Made by a program: the position numbers and the translations under genes. Below the pieces are notes generated by a model. It saw only the letters and a list, made by a program, of their open reading frames with translations, searched no databases and had not been told where the DNA came from. From Ruminococcus sp. (GTDB lineage: Bacteria > Bacillota > Clostridia > Oscillospirales > Acutalibacteraceae): DNA of 64,000 nt. The DNA is taken from contig JAFQRC010000013.1 of assembly GCA_017410265.1 (NCBI GenBank), forward strand, positions 1 through 64,000. The letters run 5' to 3'. Shown here piece by piece: positions 51,405-59,805 of this stretch. Positions within the stretch are counted from its first letter, which is position 1, and each line of letters opens with the position of its first letter.

Positions 51405-51827
51405 ATGACCTGTACTTTCTTTGGACATCGTGACTGTCCTTATGATGTAGGCGAAGACCTTAGAAACGCCATAATTGATTTGATCGAGAATAAGGGTGTT
51501 GACCGCTTTCTAGTTGGCAATAACGGTAATTTCGACAGCCTTGTGCTGAGCACCTTACGCAAGAGCAAAAGCGAATTTCCTCACATCGACTACTGCGTGG
51601 TACTCGCTTATCTTTTAAGCAACAGCAGATTTGATTACCCAACCCTTTATCCCGAGGGCATCGAGTCAATTCCCAGAAAATACGCAATTTCCTACAGAAA
51701 TGATTATATGCTTAAGCAAAGCGATTTTGTTGTTGCTTATATTACTCACAACTCAGGAGGTGCCTATAGGTTCTTTTCACTTGCAAAAAATCAAGGTAAA
51801 ACCTGCATAAATCTATACAAAACATAA
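51405..51827 (+). CDS. SLOG-family (Rossmann-like) protein
   Basis: The 140-residue protein starts CTFFGHRDCPYDV and contains FLVGNNGNFDSLVLSTLR, YPEGIESIPRKYAISYRNDY and DFVVAYITHNSGGAYRF. This is the pattern of DUF1273/SLOG proteins, which are thought to bind nucleotide ligands through a GGxxG-like loop. Some SLOG proteins are sensors in anti-phage systems; others have unknown roles. AAAGGAGG is well placed. The stop codon lies inside copy 2 of a 40-bp repeat. Confidence 0.82.
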   Translation: MTCTFFGHRDCPYDVGEDLRNAIIDLIENKGVDRFLVGNNGNFDSLVLSTLRKSKSEFPHIDYCVVLAYLLSNSRFDYPTLYPEGIESIPRKYAISYRNDYMLKQSDFVVAYITHNSGGAYRFFSLAKNQGKTCINLYKT

Positions 51828-51853
51828 GGCGGTGTACCACACGGTACACCGCC
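51814..51853 (+). repeat. 40-bp perfect direct repeat, copy 2 (with terminator stem)
   Basis: This copy covers the last four codons and stop of the SLOG gene and ends in the perfect stem GGCGGTGTACC/GGTACACCGCC. That stem is followed by CTTTTATT and so serves as its terminator. The opposite strand also serves nifJ. Confidence 0.9.
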
Positions 51854-51885
51854 CTTTTATTAAAGCGTATTTACTTTAATGTCTA

Positions 51886-54800
51886 TTATTCTTTGCCTGC
51901 ACGCTTAGCAAGTGCTTCGTATCTCTTCATTGCTGTTTCTTCAGCCTTCTCGAAGAGTTCGTTTGCTCTCTCTGGGAATGAACGTGTGAGTGAGCTATAA
52001 CGAGCCTCGTTAAGGATAAAGTCACGGTAAGAAGCAGATGGAGCCTTAGAATCAAGGATAAATGGATTCTTGCCCTCGAGAGCGAGATCTGGGTTGTAAC
52101 GGAAGTTGTTCCAGTAACCGCAAGCGATAGCTCTTTCCATTTCCTTCTGGCAGTTAATCATACCGCCCTTGATTGAGTGCATCTCACATGGAGCGTAAGC
52201 GATGATGATTGATGGACCCTTGTACGCTTCAGCTTCTCTGATAGCCTTTAAGGTCTGGTTCATATCAGCACCCATAGCAATCTGAGCTACGTAGATGTAG
52301 CCGTAAGACATAGCGATGTCAGCGAGTGACTTCTTCTGGATAGCCTTACCAGCTGCAGCGAACTGTGCAACCTGACCGATGTTAGAAGCCTTTGAAGCCT
52401 GACCGCCTGTGTTAGAGTAAACCTCAGTATCAAATACCATGATGTTTACATCTTCGCCTGTAGCAAGAACGTGGTCAACACCGCCGAAGCCGATGTCATA
52501 TGCCCAACCGTCACCACCGAAGATCCAAACTGACTTCTTGGATAAGAACTCTTTTGAATCGTAGATAGCCTTACAGTGGTCACATTCGTCCTTAACTGTC
52601 TCAAGCTGAGCAACGAGTGCCTTTGTAGCCTTAGCGTTTGCTTCGCCGTCGTCAACAGTGTTTAAGTACTCTGTAGCAGCAGCCTTGAGCTCATCAGATG
52701 CCTTATCTGACTCGAGAATGCCCTTAACCTGCTCGATGAGTCTGTCTCTAACTGCCTTCTGACCGAGATACATACCAAGACCGTGCTCAGCGTTGTCCTC
52801 GAACAGTGAGTTAGCCCATGCAGGACCATGACCGTCTTTGTTTGTTGTATATGGTGATGTAGCAGCAGGACCACCCCAGATTGATGAACAACCTGTAGCG
52901 TTAGAAACGTACATTCTGTCACCGAAGAGCTGAGTGATGAGTCTTGCGTATGATGTTTCAGCACAACCAGCACATGAGCCCGAGAACTCAAGAAGTGGCT
53001 GTTTGTACTGTGAAGAAATAACATTGATGTTAGCAGTTGTTTCTTCCTTCTCGGTTACATTAGCTACACAGTAATCGAATACTGCCTGCTCTGCATCCTG
53101 AGACTCTCTTGGAACCATTGTGAGTGAGTTTGTAGGACAAACGCCGATACAAACGCCACAACCCATACAGTCGAATGGAGAAACAGCGAGTGTGTACTTA
53201 TAGTCAGTCTTAACGATTGGCTTCTCGCAAGTTCTGAGGTTTTCAGGAGCATTAGCGAGTTCCTCTTCGTTGAGAGCAAATGGACGGATAGTTGCGTGTG
53301 GGCAAACAAACGCACACTTGTTACACTTAGCACAAGTAGCCTCGTTCCACTGTGGAACCATAACAGCTACTCCACGCTTCTCGTAAGCAGAAGCGCCCTG
53401 CTCAAATGTACCGTCAGCGTGATCCATAAATGCTGATACTGGGAGTGAGTCGCCCTCCATTCTACCAACAGGAAGCATGATACCATCTACCATCTTAACG
53501 AGCTTCTCTGCACCAACAGAAGCAGCAGCTTCCTTATCGTCAGTAGCGTTAGCCCAAGCAGCTGGAACATCAATCTTTGTGAATGCTGATACACCTGCAT
53601 CGATAGCCTTGTGGTTCATGTCAACGATGTCCTGACCCTTCTTGAGGTAAGACTTAGTTGCAGCATCCTTCATATACTGAACAGCTTCTTCGATTGGCAT
53701 AACCTTAGCAAGAGCGAAGAAAGCAGCCTGAAGGATAGTGTTTGTACGCTTGCCCATACCGATTTCTACAGCAAGGTCGATAGCGTTAACTGTGTAAAGC
53801 TGAATGTTGTTTTCAGCGATATATTTCTTTGTAGCAGCGTCGAGATGAGCATCAAGCTCTTCTGCAGACCACTGGCAGTTAATGAGGTAAACACCGCCTG
53901 GTTTTACGTCCTGAACCATCTTGTAACCCTTTAATACATATGATGGGTTATGACAAGCAACGAAGTCAGCCTTGTTTACATAGTATGGGCTCTTGATTGG
54001 GCTGTCACCGAATCTCAAGTGAGAAATTGTGATACCGCCTGTCTTCTTTGAGTCATACTGGAAGTAAGCCTGAACGTATTTATCAGTGTGGTCACCGATG
54101 ATCTTGATAGAGTTCTTGTTAGCACCAACAGTACCGTCACCGCCAAGACCCCAGAACTTACACTCGATTGTGCCTTCTGCAGCTGTGTTTGGTGATGGAA
54201 CCTCAGGTAATGAGAGCTCTGTAACATCGTCCACGATACCGAGTGTGAACTGTGGCTTTGGAGCGTCTTTAGCGAGCTCTTCGTATACAGCGAATACTGA
54301 TGATGGTGGTGTGTCTTTTGAACCAAGACCGTATCTACCACCAACAACTGTAGCCTGTCTGCCACACTTTGCAAGAGCAGCGACAACGTCGAGATAAAGT
54401 GGCTCGCCGAGAGCACCAGGCTCTTTTGTTCTGTCGAGAACTGCAATCTTCTTAGCAGTAGCAGGAATAGCTTCAACAAGCTTCTCAGCACTGAATGGTC
54501 TGTAAAGTCTAACCTTAACAAGACCAACCTTCTCGCCGTTTGCGTTCATATAGTCAATAACTTCTTCTGCAACGTCACAGATAGAACCCATAGCAACGAT
54601 AACGCGCTCTGCGTCCTCTGCACCGTAGTAGTTGAAGAGTTTGTAGTCTGTACCGAGCTTAGCGTTTACCTTGTCCATGTACTCCTCAACGATAGCAGGT
54701 ACTGCATCGTAGTACTTGTTACAAGCTTCTCTGTGCTGGAAGAAGATATCGCCGTTTTCGTGTGAACCACGCATTACAGGACGCTCAGGGTTAAGCGCTC

Positions 54801-55416
54801 TCTTTCTGAAGCCATTAACTGCGTCCATATCGCACATTTCTTTGAGATCATCGTAATCCCAGATTTCAATCTTCTGGATTTCGTGTGATGTTCTGAAACC
54901 GTCAAAGAAGTTGATGAATGGAACTCTACTCTTGATTGTTGCAAGATGAGCAACAGCGCCTAAATCCATAACTTCCTGTGGGTTAGTTTCAGCGAGCATA
55001 GCAAAACCTGTCTGACGGCAAGCATAAACGTCAGAATGGTCGCCGAAGATGTTTAATGCGTGTGAAGCTACGCAACGAGCTGATACGTGGAAAACTGATG
55101 GAAGCAGTTCGCCTGCTATTTTGTACATGTTAGGAATCATGAGGAGAAGACCCTGTGAAGCTGTGTAGGTAGTTGTGAGCGCACCTGCGTTGAGTGAGCC
55201 GTGAACTGTACCTGCAGCACCTGCTTCTGACTGCATTTCCTCTACCTTAACTGTTGTGCCAAAAATGTTTTTGACACCCTGTGCTGACCACTGGTCAACA
55301 TAGTCTGCCATTGGACTAGAAGGTGTGATAGGATAAATACCAGCAACCTCAGTAAACGCATATGAGACATAAGCCGCAGCGTTATTACCGTCCATGGTTT
55401 TCATTTTTCTTGCCAC
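51886..55416 (-). CDS. nifJ: Pyruvate:ferredoxin (flavodoxin) oxidoreductase
   Basis: The 1176-residue single-chain enzyme oxidises pyruvate with CoA to acetyl-CoA and CO2, reducing ferredoxin. The N-terminal pyrimidine-binding domain (AYVSYAFTEVAGIYPITPSS) is complete. The gamma and CoA domains follow. A two-cluster ferredoxin domain (CAKCNKCAFVCP and CMGCGVCIGVCP, about residues 690-760) is next. The C-terminal TPP domain has FSGSCAGCAETSY for the proximal cluster and GDGWAYDIGFGG for TPP. GTG with GGGAGG 8 bases upstream is the likely start. It is the central carbon enzyme of an anaerobic fermenter. Confidence 0.97.
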   Translation of the reverse strand: MARKMKTMDGNNAAAYVSYAFTEVAGIYPITPSSPMADYVDQWSAQGVKNIFGTTVKVEEMQSEAGAAGTVHGSLNAGALTTTYTASQGLLLMIPNMYKIAGELLPSVFHVSARCVASHALNIFGDHSDVYACRQTGFAMLAETNPQEVMDLGAVAHLATIKSRVPFINFFDGFRTSHEIQKIEIWDYDDLKEMCDMDAVNGFRKRALNPERPVMRGSHENGDIFFQHREACNKYYDAVPAIVEEYMDKVNAKLGTDYKLFNYYGAEDAERVIVAMGSICDVAEEVIDYMNANGEKVGLVKVRLYRPFSAEKLVEAIPATAKKIAVLDRTKEPGALGEPLYLDVVAALAKCGRQATVVGGRYGLGSKDTPPSSVFAVYEELAKDAPKPQFTLGIVDDVTELSLPEVPSPNTAAEGTIECKFWGLGGDGTVGANKNSIKIIGDHTDKYVQAYFQYDSKKTGGITISHLRFGDSPIKSPYYVNKADFVACHNPSYVLKGYKMVQDVKPGGVYLINCQWSAEELDAHLDAATKKYIAENNIQLYTVNAIDLAVEIGMGKRTNTILQAAFFALAKVMPIEEAVQYMKDAATKSYLKKGQDIVDMNHKAIDAGVSAFTKIDVPAAWANATDDKEAAASVGAEKLVKMVDGIMLPVGRMEGDSLPVSAFMDHADGTFEQGASAYEKRGVAVMVPQWNEATCAKCNKCAFVCPHATIRPFALNEEELANAPENLRTCEKPIVKTDYKYTLAVSPFDCMGCGVCIGVCPTNSLTMVPRESQDAEQAVFDYCVANVTEKEETTANINVISSQYKQPLLEFSGSCAGCAETSYARLITQLFGDRMYVSNATGCSSIWGGPAATSPYTTNKDGHGPAWANSLFEDNAEHGLGMYLGQKAVRDRLIEQVKGILESDKASDELKAAATEYLNTVDDGEANAKATKALVAQLETVKDECDHCKAIYDSKEFLSKKSVWIFGGDGWAYDIGFGGVDHVLATGEDVNIMVFDTEVYSNTGGQASKASNIGQVAQFAAAGKAIQKKSLADIAMSYGYIYVAQIAMGADMNQTLKAIREAEAYKGPSIIIAYAPCEMHSIKGGMINCQKEMERAIACGYWNNFRYNPDLALEGKNPFILDSKAPSASYRDFILNEARYSSLTRSFPERANELFEKAEETAMKRYEALAKRAGKE

Positions 55417-55524
55417 TATAAATTCCTCCCTTTTAGTGGTGCCACTGTAAGATGAGCTCTTTCTTACACCGGCATAAAAATATTAGCTTGTCGAGAAACT
55501 TTACTTCTTGACTTACCGTCGTAT

Positions 55525-55553
55525 ATCATAACACTTTTTGTCCTTTATGTAAA
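55525..55553 (-). promoter_or_regulatory. nifJ promoter
   Basis: TTTACA and TATGAT on the minus strand are 17 bases apart, with a leader of about 100 bases. Confidence 0.7.
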
Positions 55554-55707
55554 GTGTAAAAGAAGTGAAAATCGTCAAAATTTTAACATAATTTTTACTA
55601 AATTGTGGCACAAAATCCACCACACACAATATGTAGTTTCATCCTTCTTTTAGGTATACAAAACAACCTTAAAAACCGTTATTTAAACAATATAACAAAA
55701 CTGTTGT

Positions 55708-55736
55708 TTGACAATAGGCTCATATTTTTGTACACT
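55708..55736 (+). promoter_or_regulatory. Promoter of the CBS-domain gene
   Basis: TTGACA and TACACT have a 17-base spacer, about 33 bases before the ribosome site. Confidence 0.65.
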
Positions 55737-55775
55737 TATGGTGTATACAAATACACCTTTGAAAGGATGACGGAT

Positions 55776-56621
55776 ATGCCTGACGATTCAGGTAGTAGTA
55801 AAAAAACACTTATTCAAAAGCTCTTCGGCAAAAAAACCGACACCCAGATGGTGCAGGAAACCGAAGAAGAAATACTTTCTTTAGTTGAAGAAGGTCAGGA
55901 AAAAGGACTTATCGGCGACGATACTAAAAACATCATCGAAAACATCTTTGACTTTGACGATACGGTAGCGTACGAAATTATGACCCACCGCAGGGATATG
56001 GTAGCAATAGAAGACACCGATTCTTTAGAAGAAGCGGTCAACATAGCGGTAGAATCAGGCTATTCACGAATCCCTGTTTATCACGACGACATCGACTCTA
56101 TCATCGGCGTGCTCTATGTCAAAGACCTTCTCAAATATGTATGCTTAGATGTTCCGAAAAACTTCAAGATTTCCGACATCGTCAGAAAGGTTCTTTTTGT
56201 ACCACGCACCAAGGACTGTCGTTCGCTTTTTGCCCAGATGAACAAAGAGAAAACCCAGATTGCAATCGTCGTTGACGAATACGGCGGAACAGAAGGACTA
56301 TTAACTTTAGAGGATTTAATCGAGGACATACTGGGCAACATTCAGGACGAGTACGATAACGAAAAAGAAGAAATCGAGCAGATTTCTGACAGGAAATTCA
56401 CTGTTGACGGCTCTACCTCTATTGAGGATATCGAAGAACTTATCGGCGAGGATATTTACGACGATGATTCCGATACAATTGCAGGCTTTATGCTGACTCA
56501 GCTGGGCAGAGTACCCGACGAAGACGAGCACCCGACAGTGTCCCACAAAGGCTTTAATTTCACAGTGCTCGAAACCGAAGACAGACGAATGAAGAAGATT
56601 CTCATCGAAAAACTTGACTAA
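55776..56621 (+). CDS. CorC-type CBS-pair protein with transporter-associated domain
   Basis: The 281-residue protein lacks the CNNM/DUF21 membrane domain of full-length haemolysin C homologues. It begins with an acidic helix ending IFDFDDTVAYEIMTHRRDMV. Two CBS motifs follow (YSRIPVYHDDIDSIIGVLYV and IAIVVDEYGGTEGLLTLEDL), then a CorC_HlyC domain (FTVDGSTSIEDIEELIGED to RMKKILIEK). The family is linked with Mg2+/Co2+ efflux and adenine-nucleotide sensing. The ATG at 55776 fits AAAGG 9 bases upstream better than the ATG 9 bases earlier. Confidence 0.9.
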   Translation: MPDDSGSSKKTLIQKLFGKKTDTQMVQETEEEILSLVEEGQEKGLIGDDTKNIIENIFDFDDTVAYEIMTHRRDMVAIEDTDSLEEAVNIAVESGYSRIPVYHDDIDSIIGVLYVKDLLKYVCLDVPKNFKISDIVRKVLFVPRTKDCRSLFAQMNKEKTQIAIVVDEYGGTEGLLTLEDLIEDILGNIQDEYDNEKEEIEQISDRKFTVDGSTSIEDIEELIGEDIYDDDSDTIAGFMLTQLGRVPDEDEHPTVSHKGFNFTVLETEDRRMKKILIEKLD

Positions 56622-56688
56622 CACCATTGATTTTTTAAAAATCAGTGTTACAATAATATCATTCCACAAAGAGTCACAGGAGGACATT

Positions 56689-57165
56689 ATGAAAAGAATT
56701 ATTTGTGCTGCTCTGGCAGTTTTAATGGTAGCTGTTTTATTCACAGGCTGTAAGGTTAAGACAACCGTTGACCCTGAATATGTTGATAGTTTTATCAACG
56801 ACTACGCTTCACCTGATCAGGTTGATGAAAGCGGTGCAGTTACATACCAGTTTGAGAGCAAGAAGATTTACGACCAGTTTACTGAGGATTACTACGAGAA
56901 AGTCAAGGAAGACTCCCGCGTTGAAATCAAGAGTGGTCACCAGTATTCCTACTACAACCCTGACATCACTGAGATCGTTGTCGGTGTAACTCCTGAGTCA
57001 TATGAAGAGCTCGGCATAGAGGCTATGAAAGAAGAAGCTCAGTTAGTCGGCAAAGAAGCTATCAAATACCAGATGAACCTCAAAAATCCAATCGAGAAGA
57101 TCGATGTTACATATCGTAACGCTAACACTTCCGAACATTACTTCACCATCACGGTAGAAGCATAA
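56689..57165 (+). CDS. Small lipoprotein of unknown function
   Basis: The 158-residue protein has a lipoprotein signal (lipobox LFTGC, Cys at about 21) and an alpha/beta domain of about 130 residues without recognised motifs. It contains TYQFESKKIYDQFTEDYYE and ITEIVVGVTPESYEELG. CAGGAGGA precedes the ATG. It lies 67 bases after the CBS gene and ends at a strong terminator, so the two may share a transcript. Function is unknown. Confidence 0.75.
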   Translation: MKRIICAALAVLMVAVLFTGCKVKTTVDPEYVDSFINDYASPDQVDESGAVTYQFESKKIYDQFTEDYYEKVKEDSRVEIKSGHQYSYYNPDITEIVVGVTPESYEELGIEAMKEEAQLVGKEAIKYQMNLKNPIEKIDVTYRNANTSEHYFTITVEA

Positions 57166-57173
57166 ACTAAAGT

Positions 57174-57205
57174 AAAGGGACGCGAGTTTTCGCGTCCCTT
57201 TTTAT
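57174..57205 (+). terminator. Terminator of the lipoprotein gene
   Basis: A perfect 12-bp stem AAAGGGACGCGA/TCGCGTCCCTTT is followed by TTAT. Confidence 0.92.
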
Positions 57206-57297
57206 TATGTCTGCCACGGACCCATACAATCCGCCAGCCTTTTTAGATACTCCTCCAAATTAGAAACCGTATCTTTCCCTAAAATGTTTTCAAATAG
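57205..57297 (-). pseudogene. Thirty-residue gene-end fragment without start
   Basis: A minus-strand frame between two stops reads LFENILGKDTVSNLEEYLKR followed by LADCMGPWQT and a stop. Its amphipathic, gene-like composition and lack of a start or ribosome site suggest the relic of a lost gene. I do not recognise the family. The call rests on composition only. Confidence 0.3.
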
Positions 57298-57306
57298 CTA
57301 TTTATA

Positions 57307-57335
57307 TTGCAAAATATACATTATGTGTGTATAAT
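57307..57335 (+). promoter_or_regulatory. Promoter of the dockerin protein gene
   Basis: TTGCAA and TATAAT are separated by 17 bases, about 45 bases before the start codon. Confidence 0.78.
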
Positions 57336-57379
57336 AACCCCATAATACTTTTTGATTTATCTTACAGGAGGATGATTTT

Positions 57380-59476
57380 ATGAAAAAAGCTTTGTCGCTC
57401 TTATTGGTGATTATCCTTGCACTGAGTATTCCTATGACTGCATACGCGCAGGTCAGTGGAATAACTTACGATTGTGCTAATGGATATACTTCTATCAAGC
57501 TGTCACATCCTGACACATATTCGGGTGAAGTTGACGGTCTTATTGAATACAATGGTAAGAACGATCGCGGACAAAACTACGCTTGGTCATCAGTAGGCTA
57601 TGGTGACTACATCTACGTTGGCACTTGCTTCGGTGCGATTTATCAGACATTACGTATCATCGCTATGGAAAATGGTATGGAATTTTCACAGATGAAAGAG
57701 CTGATTAATGCACTCTATAACGGCGATCTTTATATCGGCGACGAAGGAGAAGAAGTAACAGCGAACCGTAGCTTTGTTATCAAAATCAACACAAAAACTT
57801 ACGAAACTTCAATTGTTGAAGGTCCTGTGAAAAGCGGTGGATATCGTGCGGCAACCAAGTTCAATGATAAACTTTATTTTGCTGCTACCGGAGCCACTCC
57901 GTATATTCTGGAAATTGACCCTAACAACAATGATGCAAAACAGATAGTTTGCTACAGCGAAACACCACAGAGTGCTTCTATTTCAACAGGTATCAGAGGC
58001 CTTACCGTATATAGAGATATGCTTGTTGCTACTATGATTGGTAACAATGGTGCGTATATGGTAGCTTCAAGCGACCCGTCAAGCGGCCCTGAATCATTTG
58101 TTACGATTGGTACACAGGAAGACCTCCTTGATTACCCTGCTTACCACTATATGGATAGTATCTTCGGCGGTAGTATATGGGATATCATCGAATACAATGA
58201 CAAGCTTTACATTACTGTTGTTACCGGCAAGAACGGCAACAAGCAGGCTTTTGCAATGTTCAGCGGTCAACCGGACGAAAACGGTGAGTGGAGTTATGAT
58301 CTTATCGTCGGCAACGAAAACGATGGTGCAAAATATCCGTTTGGTTTAGGCTCAGACCGCTCGGGTGCAGCCAACCTTATGGTTTATGATGGCTATCTTT
58401 ATATTGGTGGATACAACGACCCAATGGTTGCTTTACCGGAAGTTCTTGATATGAATTTCGCTAATTTGTACAAGGACCTCAGCTCTCCTGTTTGTCTTTG
58501 GAGACTTGATGAGAATGACAATATCGAAATGGTAGCAGGCGAAAAGAACGAAGTATTTCCAAACGGTCCTATCGGCAATATGGGCGCTGGCTTCGGAAGT
58601 AATATGAACCAGTACGTATGGCGTATGGAAAATTATAACGGCAAGCTCTTCCTTGGTACATTTGACATCGGCAGTCTGGCTTATCCGCTGATGCAATTCA
58701 CTAACGGAGATGTACTGAACATGAGTAACGAAGATCTGGAACAGCAGATAGAATATATCCAAAAGGTGCTGGGAATGTTTGGTGCTCCCGGAACACAATT
58801 CCCTATATTCCCGAGGTCAAGCGATATTGCACAAACAAGTGCTAATACTGAGCTGTCACAATTGAGTAAGTGTGCTGATGAACTCGCACAACTTTCCGAC
58901 AGTATGGATGATGACTCTCTCGAATCAAGGCAAGATATTTACACTGTACTTGCAGAACTTTCAAAAGAGTATCAAAAAATTAAACACCTCTTACCTGGAC
59001 AAGTGACACAAATACTTGATGAGCTCCTTGCTCCTGAAACCATCGAGAATTTCGGGTATTTTGTCAAGTGTTGTGAATATTTGAGCAAAGGTGAAAGAGG
59101 TTTTGATTTGTTCGTTTCTGAGGACGGCATTAACTTTGATGTACTCACACGCGATGGTTTCGGCGATCCTTATAACCATGGCTGTCGTGTATTTGCAATC
59201 ACAAATTCCGGTCTTTGTATCGGCACTGCGAACCCATTCTATGGTGCTCAGGTATGGCTCATAGACGAAAACGAATCAACTATGCTCGGCGATGTTAATG
59301 AGAATGGTAAAGTTGATATTATGGATGCAACCCTTATTCAAAGACATCTGGCTAAGTTCTCACAAATTGATGATGACTTGCTGACAATTGCAGACGTTGA
59401 TAAGAATAACGAAATCACAGTTTTAGATGCAACAATAATCCAGCGTTACCTCGCAAGCATCATCACTGAATTTTAA
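57380..59476 (+). CDS. Secreted beta-propeller-like protein with C-terminal type I dockerin
   Basis: The 698-residue protein has a signal peptide (cleavage near AYAQ, residue 24). A long region of repeated beta-sheet phrases follows (GDYIYVGTCFG, NDKLYFAATG, NDKLYITVV, DGYLYIGGYND, NGKLFLGTFD), spaced like blades of a propeller. A helical insert lies at about 445-570. The last 60 residues are a type I dockerin with two calcium loops, DVNENGKVDIMD and DVDKNNEITVLD, each followed by a DATxIQR helix. The dockerin implies attachment to a cohesin-bearing scaffold outside the cell. The catalytic or binding role of the propeller is unknown. Confidence 0.88.
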   Translation: MKKALSLLLVIILALSIPMTAYAQVSGITYDCANGYTSIKLSHPDTYSGEVDGLIEYNGKNDRGQNYAWSSVGYGDYIYVGTCFGAIYQTLRIIAMENGMEFSQMKELINALYNGDLYIGDEGEEVTANRSFVIKINTKTYETSIVEGPVKSGGYRAATKFNDKLYFAATGATPYILEIDPNNNDAKQIVCYSETPQSASISTGIRGLTVYRDMLVATMIGNNGAYMVASSDPSSGPESFVTIGTQEDLLDYPAYHYMDSIFGGSIWDIIEYNDKLYITVVTGKNGNKQAFAMFSGQPDENGEWSYDLIVGNENDGAKYPFGLGSDRSGAANLMVYDGYLYIGGYNDPMVALPEVLDMNFANLYKDLSSPVCLWRLDENDNIEMVAGEKNEVFPNGPIGNMGAGFGSNMNQYVWRMENYNGKLFLGTFDIGSLAYPLMQFTNGDVLNMSNEDLEQQIEYIQKVLGMFGAPGTQFPIFPRSSDIAQTSANTELSQLSKCADELAQLSDSMDDDSLESRQDIYTVLAELSKEYQKIKHLLPGQVTQILDELLAPETIENFGYFVKCCEYLSKGERGFDLFVSEDGINFDVLTRDGFGDPYNHGCRVFAITNSGLCIGTANPFYGAQVWLIDENESTMLGDVNENGKVDIMDATLIQRHLAKFSQIDDDLLTIADVDKNNEITVLDATIIQRYLASIITEF

Positions 59477-59544
59477 TTAACATAAACTTTAGACTATCAT
59501 TATAAAACTTTTCCATGATGAGTAGTCTTACTACAAATAAACAA

Positions 59545-59575
59545 GGGAGGGCAAAAATGCCCTCCCTAAATTTTT
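59545..59575 (+). terminator. Terminator of the dockerin protein gene
   Basis: GGGAGGGCA and TGCCCTCCC form a 9-bp stem followed by TAAATTTTT. The remaining AT-rich gap to 59805 shows no gene. Confidence 0.75.
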
Positions 59576-59805
59576 ACTTATCATCAGTAAAATAGCGGTT
59601 TTGTATGAGCTTTTCTCAACCCAAAATCCGTATTTTCCCCTATCTGTCCATATCTGATGTAGAAAAAATGTTGAAAATTTCATTTTCTACAGATTCAAAA
59701 AAGTAATGAGGCGAAAATTCACTCATAACTTATTTATTTATTATATATTTTATCCCTCTTTAAATATTTAGGACATTATACTTTATTTGCTGATTAATAT
59801 TATTT

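Noticed and set aside
56316..56798. Minus-strand frame of 160 codons
   Set aside because: It overlaps two well-supported plus-strand genes (CBS protein and lipoprotein) across their junction.
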